DNA from: Bacteroidales bacterium | GTDB lineage: Bacteria; Bacteroidota; Bacteroidia; Bacteroidales; F082 | Reading direction: 5' to 3' | DNA length: 64,000 bases | Assembly (NCBI GenBank): GCA_023229135.1 | Contig: JALNZT010000008.1 | Span: forward strand, 1 to 64,000 | Part shown: positions 35,961 to 45,253 of the stretch, piece after piece | Layout: the number at the start of each line of letters is the position of its first letter | How positions within the stretch are numbered: the stretch's first letter is position 1 | The notes under the pieces: generated by a model | Told to the model about the DNA's origin: nothing | Database searches by the model: none | The model's input: only the letters and a program-made list of their open reading frames with translations | Made by a program: the position numbers and the translations under genes

Positions 35961-36929
35961 ATGCTTTCAGAAAAAAATCAACAAGAAAAAGCAATGCTGC
36001 ATCCTCGAAACAAAAACCGGGAAAGCTATGATTTAAGGGCATTAACGATGGCTGTCCCTGAATTAAAAAAGCATGTTTCGATTAACAAATTCGGGATAGA
36101 ATCCATCGATTTTTCAAACCCGATCGCTGTTAGACTGTTAAACAAAGCACTCCTTAATTATTATTACGGAATTAAATACTGGGAATTCCCTGCTGAAAAT
36201 TTATGTCCGCCAATTCCCGGAAGGGCCGATTATATCAATCATATCGCTGATTTATTAGCCGAAAACAACCTTAACAATATCCCGACAGGCGATAAAGTCA
36301 CTTGTCTTGACGTTGGTGTAGGCGCCAGTTGCATCTATCCAATTATTGGTGTTACCGAATACGGCTGGAAATTTGTTGGATCCGATATTGATTCAAAATC
36401 AATTGCCTCAGCGCAAAAAATCGTCAATTCCAATGCCTCACTTCAAGGGAAAGTTGACTGTCGATTACAGAAAAATGCTAAAAATATTTTCCAAAATATC
36501 CTCGACAAAGCGGATAAAATTGATTTGACCTTATGTAATCCACCTTTTCATGCTTCGGTAGAAGATGCTCAAAAAGGAACGCGAAGGAAAATAAAAAACC
36601 TTACGGGAAAAAATCCGAAGACACCTGTACTCAATTTCGCAGGTATCAAGCATGAACTAATAGTTGAAGGTGGTGAGTATCAATTTATTCAAAATATGAT
36701 CAGAGAAAGCAAAAAGTTCTCACAAAACTGTTACTGGTTCACCACTTTGGTGTCCAAACAAGCTAATCTTAAAGGAGTTCTAATTGCTTTAGACAAAATT
36801 GAAGCAAGGCAGGTCAAGACGATTGCCCTGGGTACGACGAATAAATCAAGCCGAATCGTAGCCTGGACATTCCTTTCCAGGGAAGAACAAAAAGCGTGGA
36901 GAGAAGCCAGGTGGAATAAATCGACTTAG
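35961..36929 (+). CDS. rlmF: 23S rRNA (adenine-1618-N6)-methyltransferase
   Basis: This 322-residue SAM-dependent enzyme methylates A1618 of 23S rRNA. It has the SAM-binding motif CLDVGVGASCIYPIIG (about 113-128), the N6-adenine methylase catalytic motif NPPF (about 193-196) followed by HASVEDAQKGTRRKIKNL, and the conserved start MLHPRNKNRESYDLRAL. Length fits RlmF (about 308 in E. coli). The aminotransferase gene follows after 33 bp and may be cotranscribed. Confidence 0.92.
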   Translation: MLSEKNQQEKAMLHPRNKNRESYDLRALTMAVPELKKHVSINKFGIESIDFSNPIAVRLLNKALLNYYYGIKYWEFPAENLCPPIPGRADYINHIADLLAENNLNNIPTGDKVTCLDVGVGASCIYPIIGVTEYGWKFVGSDIDSKSIASAQKIVNSNASLQGKVDCRLQKNAKNIFQNILDKADKIDLTLCNPPFHASVEDAQKGTRRKIKNLTGKNPKTPVLNFAGIKHELIVEGGEYQFIQNMIRESKKFSQNCYWFTTLVSKQANLKGVLIALDKIEARQVKTIALGTTNKSSRIVAWTFLSREEQKAWREARWNKST

Positions 36930-36962
36930 TAATAGCATATAAAGTGTTAAAATATAATTATT

Positions 36963-38075
36963 ATGAAAATAAATGATTTTAAACTCGAACGGTATTTTGC
37001 CAGGCATGAATTTACTGCTAAATACCTATTCTCCAGCTCCGACTGTGATGGATATGCAATGAAATACCTTTTAGATTGTGCGTCAAAAGAGGAATTGGCA
37101 TTATGGGAAAACATCAAATTGGGTTATACTGAGAGTGAAGGAAATCCAATACTAAGAGAAGCTATTCTTGAATATTATAAAATCAAAACTATTGAAAATG
37201 TTGTAGTTGCCTCTCCGGGAGAGCTTAATTTCATCAGCATGAATGTGTTGTTAACTTCCAAAGACCATGCGATCAGTGTTTCACCCTGTTATCAGTCCTT
37301 GTCCGAAGTGGTAAAATCTATCAAGTGCGAACTTTCCTTCTGGGAAGCAAAACCGGAAAAATGGGAGCTTGATACAGCTGAATTAGAGAAGCTGATTAAG
37401 CCAAACACGAAACTGATTATCTTAAATTTTCCACATAATCCAACAGGCAACTATCTAACAAGAAAACAGTTAGATGAAGTAGTAAATCTGGCTAAGAAAC
37501 ATGATCTGTATATATTTTCAGATGAAATGTATCACAAGCTGATTATTGAAGACATCGAGGAATTGCCTCCTATTGCGGATATTTACGAAAAGGGTATCAG
37601 TCTGTGGGGTACTTCAAAAACTTTCGGACTCGCTGGCTTAAGAACAGGTTGGCTAGTTAGCTCCGATACGGATTTTCTTAAAAAAGTTGTCGCCTTCAAA
37701 GACTACCTAAGCATCTGTAATAGTGCGCCAAGCGAAATACTCACCATCATTGCACTGAACCATATTGATAAATTCCTGCTTCCAAATTTGAAAAAAATCA
37801 GAAAGAACATAGGCCTATTTACAGCATTTGCAGCGCGTCATCCCATAATATCATCTTTTACGCCACCTAAAGCCGGTTCTACTGCTTTCGTGAAATTAAA
37901 TATTGAAACATCAGCACTGGAATTCAGTGATCGATTGGTTGAGGAAACAGGCATAATGACAGTGCCTGCTGAAATGTTTGAGCATCAAGGCAAATATATC
38001 AGAGTAGGTTTTGGAAGAAATAATTTCCCAGAGGTGCTGGATAAACTTGACGGGTATTTGAATGCGATGGAATAA
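36963..38075 (+). CDS. PLP-dependent aminotransferase, class I/II
   Basis: This 370-residue fold-type I enzyme has the cofactor motifs NFPHNPTGNYL (Asn and Pro of the PLP site), the Asp in YIFSDEMYHKLI, and the PLP-binding lysine in GTSKTFGLAGLRTGWL. The C-terminal RVGFGRNNF holds the substrate-carboxylate arginine. The N-terminus is slightly unusual (ERYFARHEFTAKYLFSSSDCDG). The amino-acid substrate is not readable. It may share a transcript with rlmF. Confidence 0.88.
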   Translation: MKINDFKLERYFARHEFTAKYLFSSSDCDGYAMKYLLDCASKEELALWENIKLGYTESEGNPILREAILEYYKIKTIENVVVASPGELNFISMNVLLTSKDHAISVSPCYQSLSEVVKSIKCELSFWEAKPEKWELDTAELEKLIKPNTKLIILNFPHNPTGNYLTRKQLDEVVNLAKKHDLYIFSDEMYHKLIIEDIEELPPIADIYEKGISLWGTSKTFGLAGLRTGWLVSSDTDFLKKVVAFKDYLSICNSAPSEILTIIALNHIDKFLLPNLKKIRKNIGLFTAFAARHPIISSFTPPKAGSTAFVKLNIETSALEFSDRLVEETGIMTVPAEMFEHQGKYIRVGFGRNNFPEVLDKLDGYLNAME

Positions 38076-38472
38076 GTCCGTAATAAATTGTTTTCCTTGT
38101 GATTAGCTGGTTTATGAGATGGTTATTTGCCTTTGCTTATTGTTGTTCAAGCATATTTTTAACCCTGTCTAATCCATCAACGACAAGATTATATATTTGT
38201 TAACAGCAACTGATTTTTTCAAGACGTTTGCTATCTAAAATTTTTATGCTTTGTGCTGGTTAGCCTTCTGCTGATATGGAGAGATTTAAGATACTTCCCC
38301 GAAGCATCCTGCACATTTCTACTGGTTGTTTTGCTCGCCAACTTTGTTAAAAATAATCGGTATGACACTGCTATGCCTGCATTTGTTGCCCCTGCCAGCA
38401 GCAGACCAGATTATTGGCAAACAAAATAACTGCCTATAATCAGTACACTTTATTTCGGAATTGACCTGCTTA
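38076..38472. other. Gap with a possible membrane-protein remnant
   Basis: No intact gene is seen. On the plus strand 38214-38429 is open without a start codon and reads as a hydrophobic tail (FVLVSLLLIWRDLRYFPEAS, then TFLLVVLLANFVKNNRYDTA) that ends ASSRPDYWQTK. It looks like the C-terminus of a lost membrane protein. The rest is AT-rich. Confidence 0.35.
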
Positions 38473-39111
38473 TTATTTGTTAAACAATTTATCCTTCTCC
38501 CAATTTGGTGGGTTATCTATTATGTATTGCGAAATGTTCCGGTACGATTGTTCATTGCGTATAATATGTTCCCAATAATTGCCCTGCCATAATTTTTTAT
38601 CGAACCGTTGCCAATTATAATTTTTTACACCGCGAATATATTCATTGGTGGTCATGGTTTTAAACTAACCCATCGCATTGCCCACGGTGACATTGTGTTT
38701 TTGGTTGTTTATGCCGTAATCGGGACGCCCATCGTTATCGGGATGGTTGTCGTTTTCGGAACGCCCACGTTGGGACGTCCATACGTGGGCGTCCTGCGTG
38801 GCGACACGGTCGTCCGTTTGCATGGCGATATGGGCGTCTGGGCCGTGCGAATTTTCAATAATAAAATGAAAATGGTTGGGCATAACCACCATTTCATGAC
38901 ATTTTTTATCTGGATATTTATTTTCCAATTCGTAATACCATTTTTCAATCATTTTCCCTGCATCATTTAACAACATTTCACCATTAAATATTTCACCAAA
39001 CAGGCACAATCTATTTTGCACACAAATGGTGATATAATACAATCCTTGTTGTGCATAATCATATCCTTTGAGACGTATGCTGCGACGGTGGTGTATCTTT
39101 GGATTATACAT
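38473..39111 (-). pseudogene. REP-associated tyrosine transposase (RAYT) with in-frame TAG
   Basis: This is a Y1-type HUH transposase. The first part starts MYNPKIHHRRSIRLKGYDYA and has the metal-binding motif MPNHFHFIIEN. The same frame is then broken by TAG at 38667-38665, where relatives have Trp in GWFKT, and continues TMTTNEYIRGVKNYNWQRF to YWEHIIRNEQSYRNISQYII, which carries the expected catalytic tyrosine. Starts at 39132 or 39156 are also possible. Between the two halves is a hydrophilic stretch coded by palindromic DNA. A single TGG-to-TAG change would explain the break. Confidence 0.85.
38761..38792. repeat. Perfect palindrome inside the RAYT gene
   Basis: ACGCCCACGT (38761-38770) and ACGTGGGCGT (38783-38792) pair perfectly over 10 bp with a 12-nt loop. 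Related words (GGACGCCCATC, GGACGTCCAT, GGGCGTCC) recur at 38720-38840. The block encodes the variable linker of the transposase and is much richer in GC than its surroundings. Confidence 0.75.
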
Positions 39112-39156
39112 GCTGTTTGATTTAAAATTCATTTTAAATTGATTGTGATAAAGCAT

Positions 39157-39499
39157 CTATTTTACCATTCTTTTAGATAAGATTCAGCGTGTCAATGCAT
39201 AACTTTATAAATTGATCAAAATTTGATTTTATTACAATGTTGACCGGAAAAACTTTTGTTCAAAATATGATTCTTAATTTGTCTGCTATCAGGCAGGACT
39301 TCAATTCGTTACTTAAATTTTTTTTAAACATTAAATTAACAGAAATACAAAATAATTTTCTCCGAACTTTGCCAAAGATACACAAATAACTTTTTTTTCA
39401 AAACTTAAACAGCATCTTTGATAAAACGATTCTGCTTCGTAATCCTATCTTTAAATAATTTTTCTTGCATAGTTTACTAAATCGTTTTAGTTTTGTTGC
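39157..39499. promoter_or_regulatory. Upstream region of the SusCD locus with two inverted operator-like boxes
   Basis: No gene is seen. TAAAACGATT (39422-39431) and AATCGTTTTA (39480-39489) are perfect inverted copies 58 bp apart. The second lies in ACTAAATCGTTTTAGT (39476-39491), a near-palindrome with the central CG typical of LacI-family operators. It overlaps the promoter: TTG (39465-39467), 20 nt, TAGTTTTG (39488-39495). The LacI ATG follows at 39500, so the transcript may have nearly no leader. Autoregulation is inferred. Confidence 0.5.
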
Positions 39500-40531
39500 A
39501 TGAAACCCAAAAAAGTAACTTTATCGTCGATTGCTACAGAATTACAAGTGTCAAAAACCTTGGTTTCCCTGGTACTCAACGGAAAGGCTGATGCCTTGGC
39601 TATCAATAAATTGACACAACAAAAAGTACTGGATAAAGCGCGCGAACTCAACTATAAACCCAATCAAGTAGCACGTGGCCTGCGGATGGGACAAACCAAA
39701 ACGCTCGGCCTGCTTGTTGCGGATATTTCCAATCCATTTTACGCCCGCATCACGCGCACCATCGAGCATGAAGCCGAAAAAGCTGGTTACAGCCTAATAG
39801 TCTGCAGCTCTGACGAAAGTAAGGAACGCGAAATACGACTACTGAAAACCCTACTCAATCGGCAGGTTGACGGCATAATTATGACTACCACACTACACGA
39901 TCCTAAAATACTACAACAGCTTCTCCCCCACCGCTTTCCACTGGTTTTAGTTGATCGAAGCTTAGCTGGTTTTGAAAGCAATTTTGTTGGCGTTGATAAT
40001 GCCATATCAGCTGAAAACGCCATCAATCACCTTATTGAAATTGGCCATAAAAATATTGGTTTCCTCACGCTTACCCCTGACTATATCAGCAGCCTAAGCG
40101 AACGTAAAGCTGGTTATTTACACGCACTTGAAAGGCATTCTATTGCTGTTAATAACAACTATATCTTGCAGTTAGATTACCTTAAAATCAAAAATAAGGA
40201 TTACAGTCAGCTATACCAATTTCTATTGGATTATCCTGAAATCACAGCTGTTTTCTCAGCCAATAATAACCTGGCGGTAGCTTGCCTTAGCATCGCCAAA
40301 ACATTAGGCAGAAAAATCCCAAAAGACTTGTCTTTAATCACCTTTGATGATGTAGAACTATTTGAATATACGGCGCCTTCCGTCAGTAGTATTGCTCAAC
40401 CACTCGAAATTATCGGTCAAAAGTCTTTACAAATACTTTTGCAACAGCTAAAAAATGATAATTTCACACTGCAAAAAGAAATACTCTCAACCCAGTTAAA
40501 CCTAAGAGAATCGTCATGTGGCATAAAATAA
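39500..40531 (+). CDS. LacI-family transcriptional regulator
   Basis: This 343-residue protein has an N-terminal LacI helix-turn-helix (VTLSSIATELQVSKTLVSLVLNG, about 5-28) and hinge (NYKPNQVARGLRMGQTKTLGLLV), then a periplasmic-binding-protein-like sugar sensor domain (about 62-335: DISNPFYARITRTIE, FVGVDNAISAENAINHLIEIGHKNIG, LITFDDVELFEYTAPSVSSIAQP). It overlaps the susC-like gene by 16 bp, so both share a transcript. It probably controls the following locus in response to a sugar, with operator-like palindromes upstream. This contrasts with the more usual ECF/anti-sigma or hybrid sensor control of SusCD loci. Confidence 0.9.
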   Translation: MKPKKVTLSSIATELQVSKTLVSLVLNGKADALAINKLTQQKVLDKARELNYKPNQVARGLRMGQTKTLGLLVADISNPFYARITRTIEHEAEKAGYSLIVCSSDESKEREIRLLKTLLNRQVDGIIMTTTLHDPKILQQLLPHRFPLVLVDRSLAGFESNFVGVDNAISAENAINHLIEIGHKNIGFLTLTPDYISSLSERKAGYLHALERHSIAVNNNYILQLDYLKIKNKDYSQLYQFLLDYPEITAVFSANNNLAVACLSIAKTLGRKIPKDLSLITFDDVELFEYTAPSVSSIAQPLEIIGQKSLQILLQQLKNDNFTLQKEILSTQLNLRESSCGIK

Positions 40532-43500
40532 TACTGTTTCTGTTGGTATTTTCGGGATTGCAGGTTGCTGCACAGCAACAGATAGAAGGAATTGTGCGTT
40601 CCAAATCGGATAAACAGCCGCTGCCTTTTGTCAATATCATCGGTCTGCAAAGTGGAGTTGGAACAAGCACAAATTTAGCAGGAAAATTTACTATTTCTTT
40701 GCCTGACAATGAAACCCTACTGGTTTTTTCGACTGTTGGTTTTAAACAAGATACACTAAAAATTCAGGCTGGTTTTATGGAAGTTTTTCTTCAGGAAGAA
40801 ATTGCAGATCTTGAAGAAGTAGTAGTTACTGCGCTGGGTATCAAGCGGGAGAAGAAATCCTTAGGCTACGCCATGACGGAAGTAAAAAGCGAAGACCTTG
40901 TAAAATCCAATGACGTAAGCGTTATCAACAAACTGAGCGGTAAGGTTGCCGGACTTCAAATTACCTCAACTAACGGAGGGGCAGGTACTTCGAGCCGGAT
41001 TATTTTGCGTGGAAACAACTCCATCACCGGCGATAATCAAGCCTTGATTGTGGTTGACGGCGTCCCGATAAACAACAGCACCAACAGCAATTCGGGTGAT
41101 GAATGGGGAGGCCGCGATTATGGCAATGGCGTTTCGGATATTAATCCCGATGATATTGAAAGTATCTCAGTGCTAAAAGGAGCCAGTGCATCAGCACTTT
41201 ATGGTTCGCAAGCCATGGATGGCGTGATTTTGATTACGACCAAAAAAGGAAATAAAAACCACAAATTCGGATTGCAATTTAGCAGCAACACCTCCATTGA
41301 TAAGGCTTATATTCATTACGATTTGCAAAATGTTTACGGCGCAGGCCGCAAAGGCAAGTTCATTGGTGCATGGGATATGGTTGACGGCATCCCGACCTTT
41401 AATTCCAATTACGACTTTAGCAAAGGCAGTTGGGGTCCGAAAATGGAAGGACAGCAAATTATTGACTGGGATGGCAAAACCCGCGCTTTTGAGGCTCAGC
41501 CCGACAATTACAAAAATTATTTTGACACCGGAATTACTACTAATAATGCGCTCAGTATTGATGGCGGTAGCAAAAACCTCAGCTATCGCCTATCGATAGC
41601 CAATGTCAGCACCAAAGATATTATTCCGGCATTGACCTATAACCGAACGAATATTGGCGTAAATATCTCAGCCAATATCACCAAAAAACTCACCTTGAAT
41701 ACGTATTTTAATTATGTAAACAGCAAGGTAAAAAACCGCCCCGGACTTTCTGATGCACACGACAATCCCAATCGAAACTTTATCCACATGCCACGCCATA
41801 TACCGGTTTCATCGCTTAGCGACTACTCTCAGGACGCTGATGGACAAGAAGTTACCTGGTATGAAAACTGGAACTGGATGACCAATCCGTATTGGAATAT
41901 CAACTACCAAAAAAACCAGGACAGCCGCAACCGCTATTTTGGGCATATCTCGCTCGATTATAAATTCAGCGAACGACTGAGGCTGATGTTGCGCACGGCT
42001 CCCGATATTTCCAAAACTGATTTTTGGTCGATTGATGCGATGAAAGGCATGATATACAGTCCAGGCAGATACAGCGAATCAAGCAATACACAACAACTTT
42101 TCAACAGTGATTTTTTAGCGACTTATAATGACAGTTGGACTGAAAATATCCGCTACACCATTAATATAGGAGGCAATGCGATGTATTACCGAAACGAAAA
42201 TAAAGTAGCCAATACAGAAGGCGGACTCGTTGATCCTTACGTTTATACGCTCGAAAACAGCCTGAACCCAGTTTATCGGCGGGAATATCTGAGCGAGGCG
42301 GCCAAAAACTCACTTTACGCCTTCGCACAATTGGAATACAAACGCTTTCTATATCTCGACCTCACAGCCCGAAACGACTGGTCTTCAACACTTCCGGCCA
42401 ACGACAATTCCTTCTTTTACCCTTCGGTGAGCTTGGGATTTGTTTTCACGGAACTGATGGAAAAGCACGACTTTCTCAGTTTCGGAAAAGTGCGTGCAAG
42501 CTATGCCGGCGTAGGCAACGATGCCGATCCTTATCAATTAGAAACCACTTACGAAATCATTGATAACGAGGGATATGGCGATATGGCATTTATCGATCGC
42601 ACCATTCCAAACTTGGGCTTATTGCCCGAGCTTGTCAACTCATTTGAAGTCGGCACCGAGCTAAAATTCTTTGGAAAACGCATTGGACTTGACGTAACTT
42701 ATTATGATACCCGCTCGCACAATCAAATCACCAATATGCCGGTATCAGCGGCTTCCGGCTACTATTCAGCTATCGTAAACGCTGGAATTATCCAGAATAA
42801 AGGTTGGGAAGTGCAATTAATTGCCACGCCGCTTCAAAGCAAAAAATTGCGTTGGGATTTGAACCTGGCCTACGCCAAAAACAAGTCACAAATCCTGGAA
42901 CTGGCTCCCAATGTGGAACGCGCAACCCTCTATGACCATTGGCGACTAACTATTGAAGCACGCCCCGATCATCCTTATGGCGATATTGTTGGATATGGTT
43001 TTTTACGCGATGAAACCGGCAATGTGCTGGTGGACAAAACCGGCATGATGATGCGCGATGAAACACCAAAAGTACTTGGTAACTTTACGCCGGATTTCAG
43101 CCTGTCGCTGAGCAGCAATTTCAGCTATAAAAACTTGAGTGTGTCGTTTTTGCTTCATGGACAGTTTGGCGGCGAGATGTTTGCCGGAACCAATATGTAC
43201 GGCTATGGCTATGCCGGAAATTTCGAAGAAACCCTTGAAGGCCGTGAAGGCTGGTACAGCTCAGAAGCAGCGCGGGAAGCAGCTGGCGTAGCAGCCAACG
43301 AATGGACAGCAACCGGTGGCTTGTTGTTGGAAGGCGTTTACGCTCCCGGAACCACCATCAACGGCATTGATGTTAGCGGACAGCCCAACCAAAGCTTCGT
43401 TGATCCTTACCAATATTACCAAAAGCTAAGTCTTTGGCAGGAAGAAATTCACGAGCCGTTTATCTACGGTGCCAGCTTTATCAAATTGCGCGAATTGAGC

Positions 43501-43713
43501 ATTAACTATCAATTGCCTAACACTTTAGCACAAAAATTACGGCTCAAAAAAGCTTCGGTAGGCGTGTTTGGCAACAACCTCTGGCTGATTTACAGCGAAG
43601 TGCCAAACCTGGATCCCGAAACCATGCTCACCAATGGTAATGGGCAAGGCTACGAATTGTACTCCTATCCCAATAAAAGAAGTATTGGTTTTTCAATCAC
43701 TATAAATATATAA
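40516..43713 (+). CDS. SusC/RagA-family TonB-dependent outer-membrane transporter
   Basis: This 1065-residue protein has a signal peptide (FLLVFSGLQVAAQQ), a CarboxypepD-reg-like domain (about 20-95: IEGIVRSKSDKQPLPFVNIIG), then the plug domain with ISVLKGASASALYGSQAMDG and GKVAGLQITSTNGGAGTSSR, and a 22-strand barrel ending SIGFSITINI. It imports bulky ligands (glycans or glycopeptides) across the outer membrane with TonB energy and a SusD lid. It starts inside the LacI gene and is followed after 4 bp by susD. No N-terminal extension for anti-sigma signalling was seen, consistent with control by LacI. Confidence 0.95.
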   Translation: MWHKIILFLLVFSGLQVAAQQQIEGIVRSKSDKQPLPFVNIIGLQSGVGTSTNLAGKFTISLPDNETLLVFSTVGFKQDTLKIQAGFMEVFLQEEIADLEEVVVTALGIKREKKSLGYAMTEVKSEDLVKSNDVSVINKLSGKVAGLQITSTNGGAGTSSRIILRGNNSITGDNQALIVVDGVPINNSTNSNSGDEWGGRDYGNGVSDINPDDIESISVLKGASASALYGSQAMDGVILITTKKGNKNHKFGLQFSSNTSIDKAYIHYDLQNVYGAGRKGKFIGAWDMVDGIPTFNSNYDFSKGSWGPKMEGQQIIDWDGKTRAFEAQPDNYKNYFDTGITTNNALSIDGGSKNLSYRLSIANVSTKDIIPALTYNRTNIGVNISANITKKLTLNTYFNYVNSKVKNRPGLSDAHDNPNRNFIHMPRHIPVSSLSDYSQDADGQEVTWYENWNWMTNPYWNINYQKNQDSRNRYFGHISLDYKFSERLRLMLRTAPDISKTDFWSIDAMKGMIYSPGRYSESSNTQQLFNSDFLATYNDSWTENIRYTINIGGNAMYYRNENKVANTEGGLVDPYVYTLENSLNPVYRREYLSEAAKNSLYAFAQLEYKRFLYLDLTARNDWSSTLPANDNSFFYPSVSLGFVFTELMEKHDFLSFGKVRASYAGVGNDADPYQLETTYEIIDNEGYGDMAFIDRTIPNLGLLPELVNSFEVGTELKFFGKRIGLDVTYYDTRSHNQITNMPVSAASGYYSAIVNAGIIQNKGWEVQLIATPLQSKKLRWDLNLAYAKNKSQILELAPNVERATLYDHWRLTIEARPDHPYGDIVGYGFLRDETGNVLVDKTGMMMRDETPKVLGNFTPDFSLSLSSNFSYKNLSVSFLLHGQFGGEMFAGTNMYGYGYAGNFEETLEGREGWYSSEAAREAAGVAANEWTATGGLLLEGVYAPGTTINGIDVSGQPNQSFVDPYQYYQKLSLWQEEIHEPFIYGASFIKLRELSINYQLPNTLAQKLRLKKASVGVFGNNLWLIYSEVPNLDPETMLTNGNGQGYELYSYPNKRSIGFSITINI

Positions 43714-43717
43714 GCCG

Positions 43718-45235
43718 ATGAAAAAGATATACTTAATATTTATTATTGTTTTATCGACAGCATTGTCCTCCTGCGTAAAAGACCTGGGCGAACTCAATAA
43801 AGACCCCAACAATTCTACCGTTTCCAATCCTGATTTATTGTTTAAATACGCCATCAAGCGTGGTATGGGCAGTTATATCACCAACTCCAATATAGAATAT
43901 AACGGCCTGCACCAGTGGATGATGTATTTTGCTAAGCGTAACGGCGTAGAGCCGGGCAATGAATATCCTTCGCCCTCGGGCGGCGATGCCTTTTGGAACG
44001 AAAGCTATATCGACGCCATGAATAATGTCGAAGTCATTATCCGGGTAGCCGGAAACAAAGCTGAAATGGCTAACAAAAAAGCAGCCGCTATGGTCTGGAA
44101 AAGCTTTATCGTTCATCGCATCACCGATTTGTGGGGCGATGTTCCGTATTCGGAGGCACTTTCGGGAAATCCGAACCTGGAATTTACACCGACATACGAC
44201 AGTCAGGAAAGTATTTATACTCAACTTTTTCAGGATTTAGCCACGGCTGAAGCTGCTTTTGATGAAGGAATGCCGTTTTTCACTTCAGAATCTGACTTGC
44301 TTTTTGGTGGCGACCTCAACAAATGGAAACGCTTTGCCAATGCCTTGCGCTTTAGGCTGGCCATACGAATTTCTGTCGTAGATCCAGTACTTTCGCAACA
44401 GCAACTTGCTGGTATTGATCCCGATATGCTTATCAATGATGAATCACAAACAGCTGCTTTCCAGTTTAATAGCGTATTTAACAAACCACTTTATGAAGCT
44501 GCTGTAATCCGCTTTCAGGAAGGCGAGCAGTACATCAACCCGAGCAAGTTTTTAACGGATTTGCTGACAAACAGCAATGATCCACGCATCAAGTACATAC
44601 TCAAAAAAACCAGTCTTTCGGAGGCTTTTCCGTTTATCCAGACCTATCGTGGCGTACCCAATTTACTACCTTACAATAGTGAGGTTTGGAACAACTACAA
44701 CCTGGACGCACAGTTGGGTGATCCGCTGGGCAAATGGGGCGATGTGTCGCGCATTGGCGATTGGTACCTCAATAACGACAGGCCGATGCCGCTGTTTTCG
44801 TATGCGGAGATGTGTTTCCTGAAAGCTGAAGCAGCACTAAATGGAAACTGGCCGGGCGACCCGATGGAATACCTGAAAGCCGGAATCCGTGCAAGCATGG
44901 AAGTGATGAACGCTTATGCAGAAACTCCTAAGATCAGCGAAATGGAGATCAGCAACTACCTGAATCAGTTGCAGGCAGCCGATCTGGAGACCATCATCAC
45001 CCAAAAATACATTCATTTTACCTACGAAAACGTATTCGAGGCTTACGCCGATTACCGCCGGACAGGATTTCCGGTTTTGCTGGATTATTATGGTGAATCC
45101 ATTGACCAGACCATCTTCCCAAAACGTTTAAAATATCCTTATTCAGAATTTACTTACAACAGGGATAATTATTTACAAGCTATTGAACAACAAGGTATTG
45201 ATAGTCAATTAACACCTATTTGGTGGAATAAGTAA
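43718..45235 (+). CDS. SusD/RagB-family surface glycan-binding lipoprotein
   Basis: This 505-residue lipoprotein (signal LIFIIVLSTALSSC, anchored Cys near residue 19) starts KDLGELNKDPNNSTVSNPDLLFK as in the SusD-like family 2 (SusD/RagB, 'starch-binding outer membrane lipoprotein'). It has TPR-like helices (MVWKSFIVHRITDLWGDVPYSEAL) and ends in FNKPLYE and YPYSEFTYNRDNY regions. It caps the SusC barrel and captures substrate. The substrate is not readable. It lies 4 bp after susC. Confidence 0.93.
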   Translation: MKKIYLIFIIVLSTALSSCVKDLGELNKDPNNSTVSNPDLLFKYAIKRGMGSYITNSNIEYNGLHQWMMYFAKRNGVEPGNEYPSPSGGDAFWNESYIDAMNNVEVIIRVAGNKAEMANKKAAAMVWKSFIVHRITDLWGDVPYSEALSGNPNLEFTPTYDSQESIYTQLFQDLATAEAAFDEGMPFFTSESDLLFGGDLNKWKRFANALRFRLAIRISVVDPVLSQQQLAGIDPDMLINDESQTAAFQFNSVFNKPLYEAAVIRFQEGEQYINPSKFLTDLLTNSNDPRIKYILKKTSLSEAFPFIQTYRGVPNLLPYNSEVWNNYNLDAQLGDPLGKWGDVSRIGDWYLNNDRPMPLFSYAEMCFLKAEAALNGNWPGDPMEYLKAGIRASMEVMNAYAETPKISEMEISNYLNQLQAADLETIITQKYIHFTYENVFEAYADYRRTGFPVLLDYYGESIDQTIFPKRLKYPYSEFTYNRDNYLQAIEQQGIDSQLTPIWWNK

Positions 45236-45253
45236 CAACCTAAACTATATATT

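Noticed and set aside
41191..41599. Frames on both strands inside susC
   Set aside because: They overlap a conserved TonB-dependent receptor and have no features of their own.
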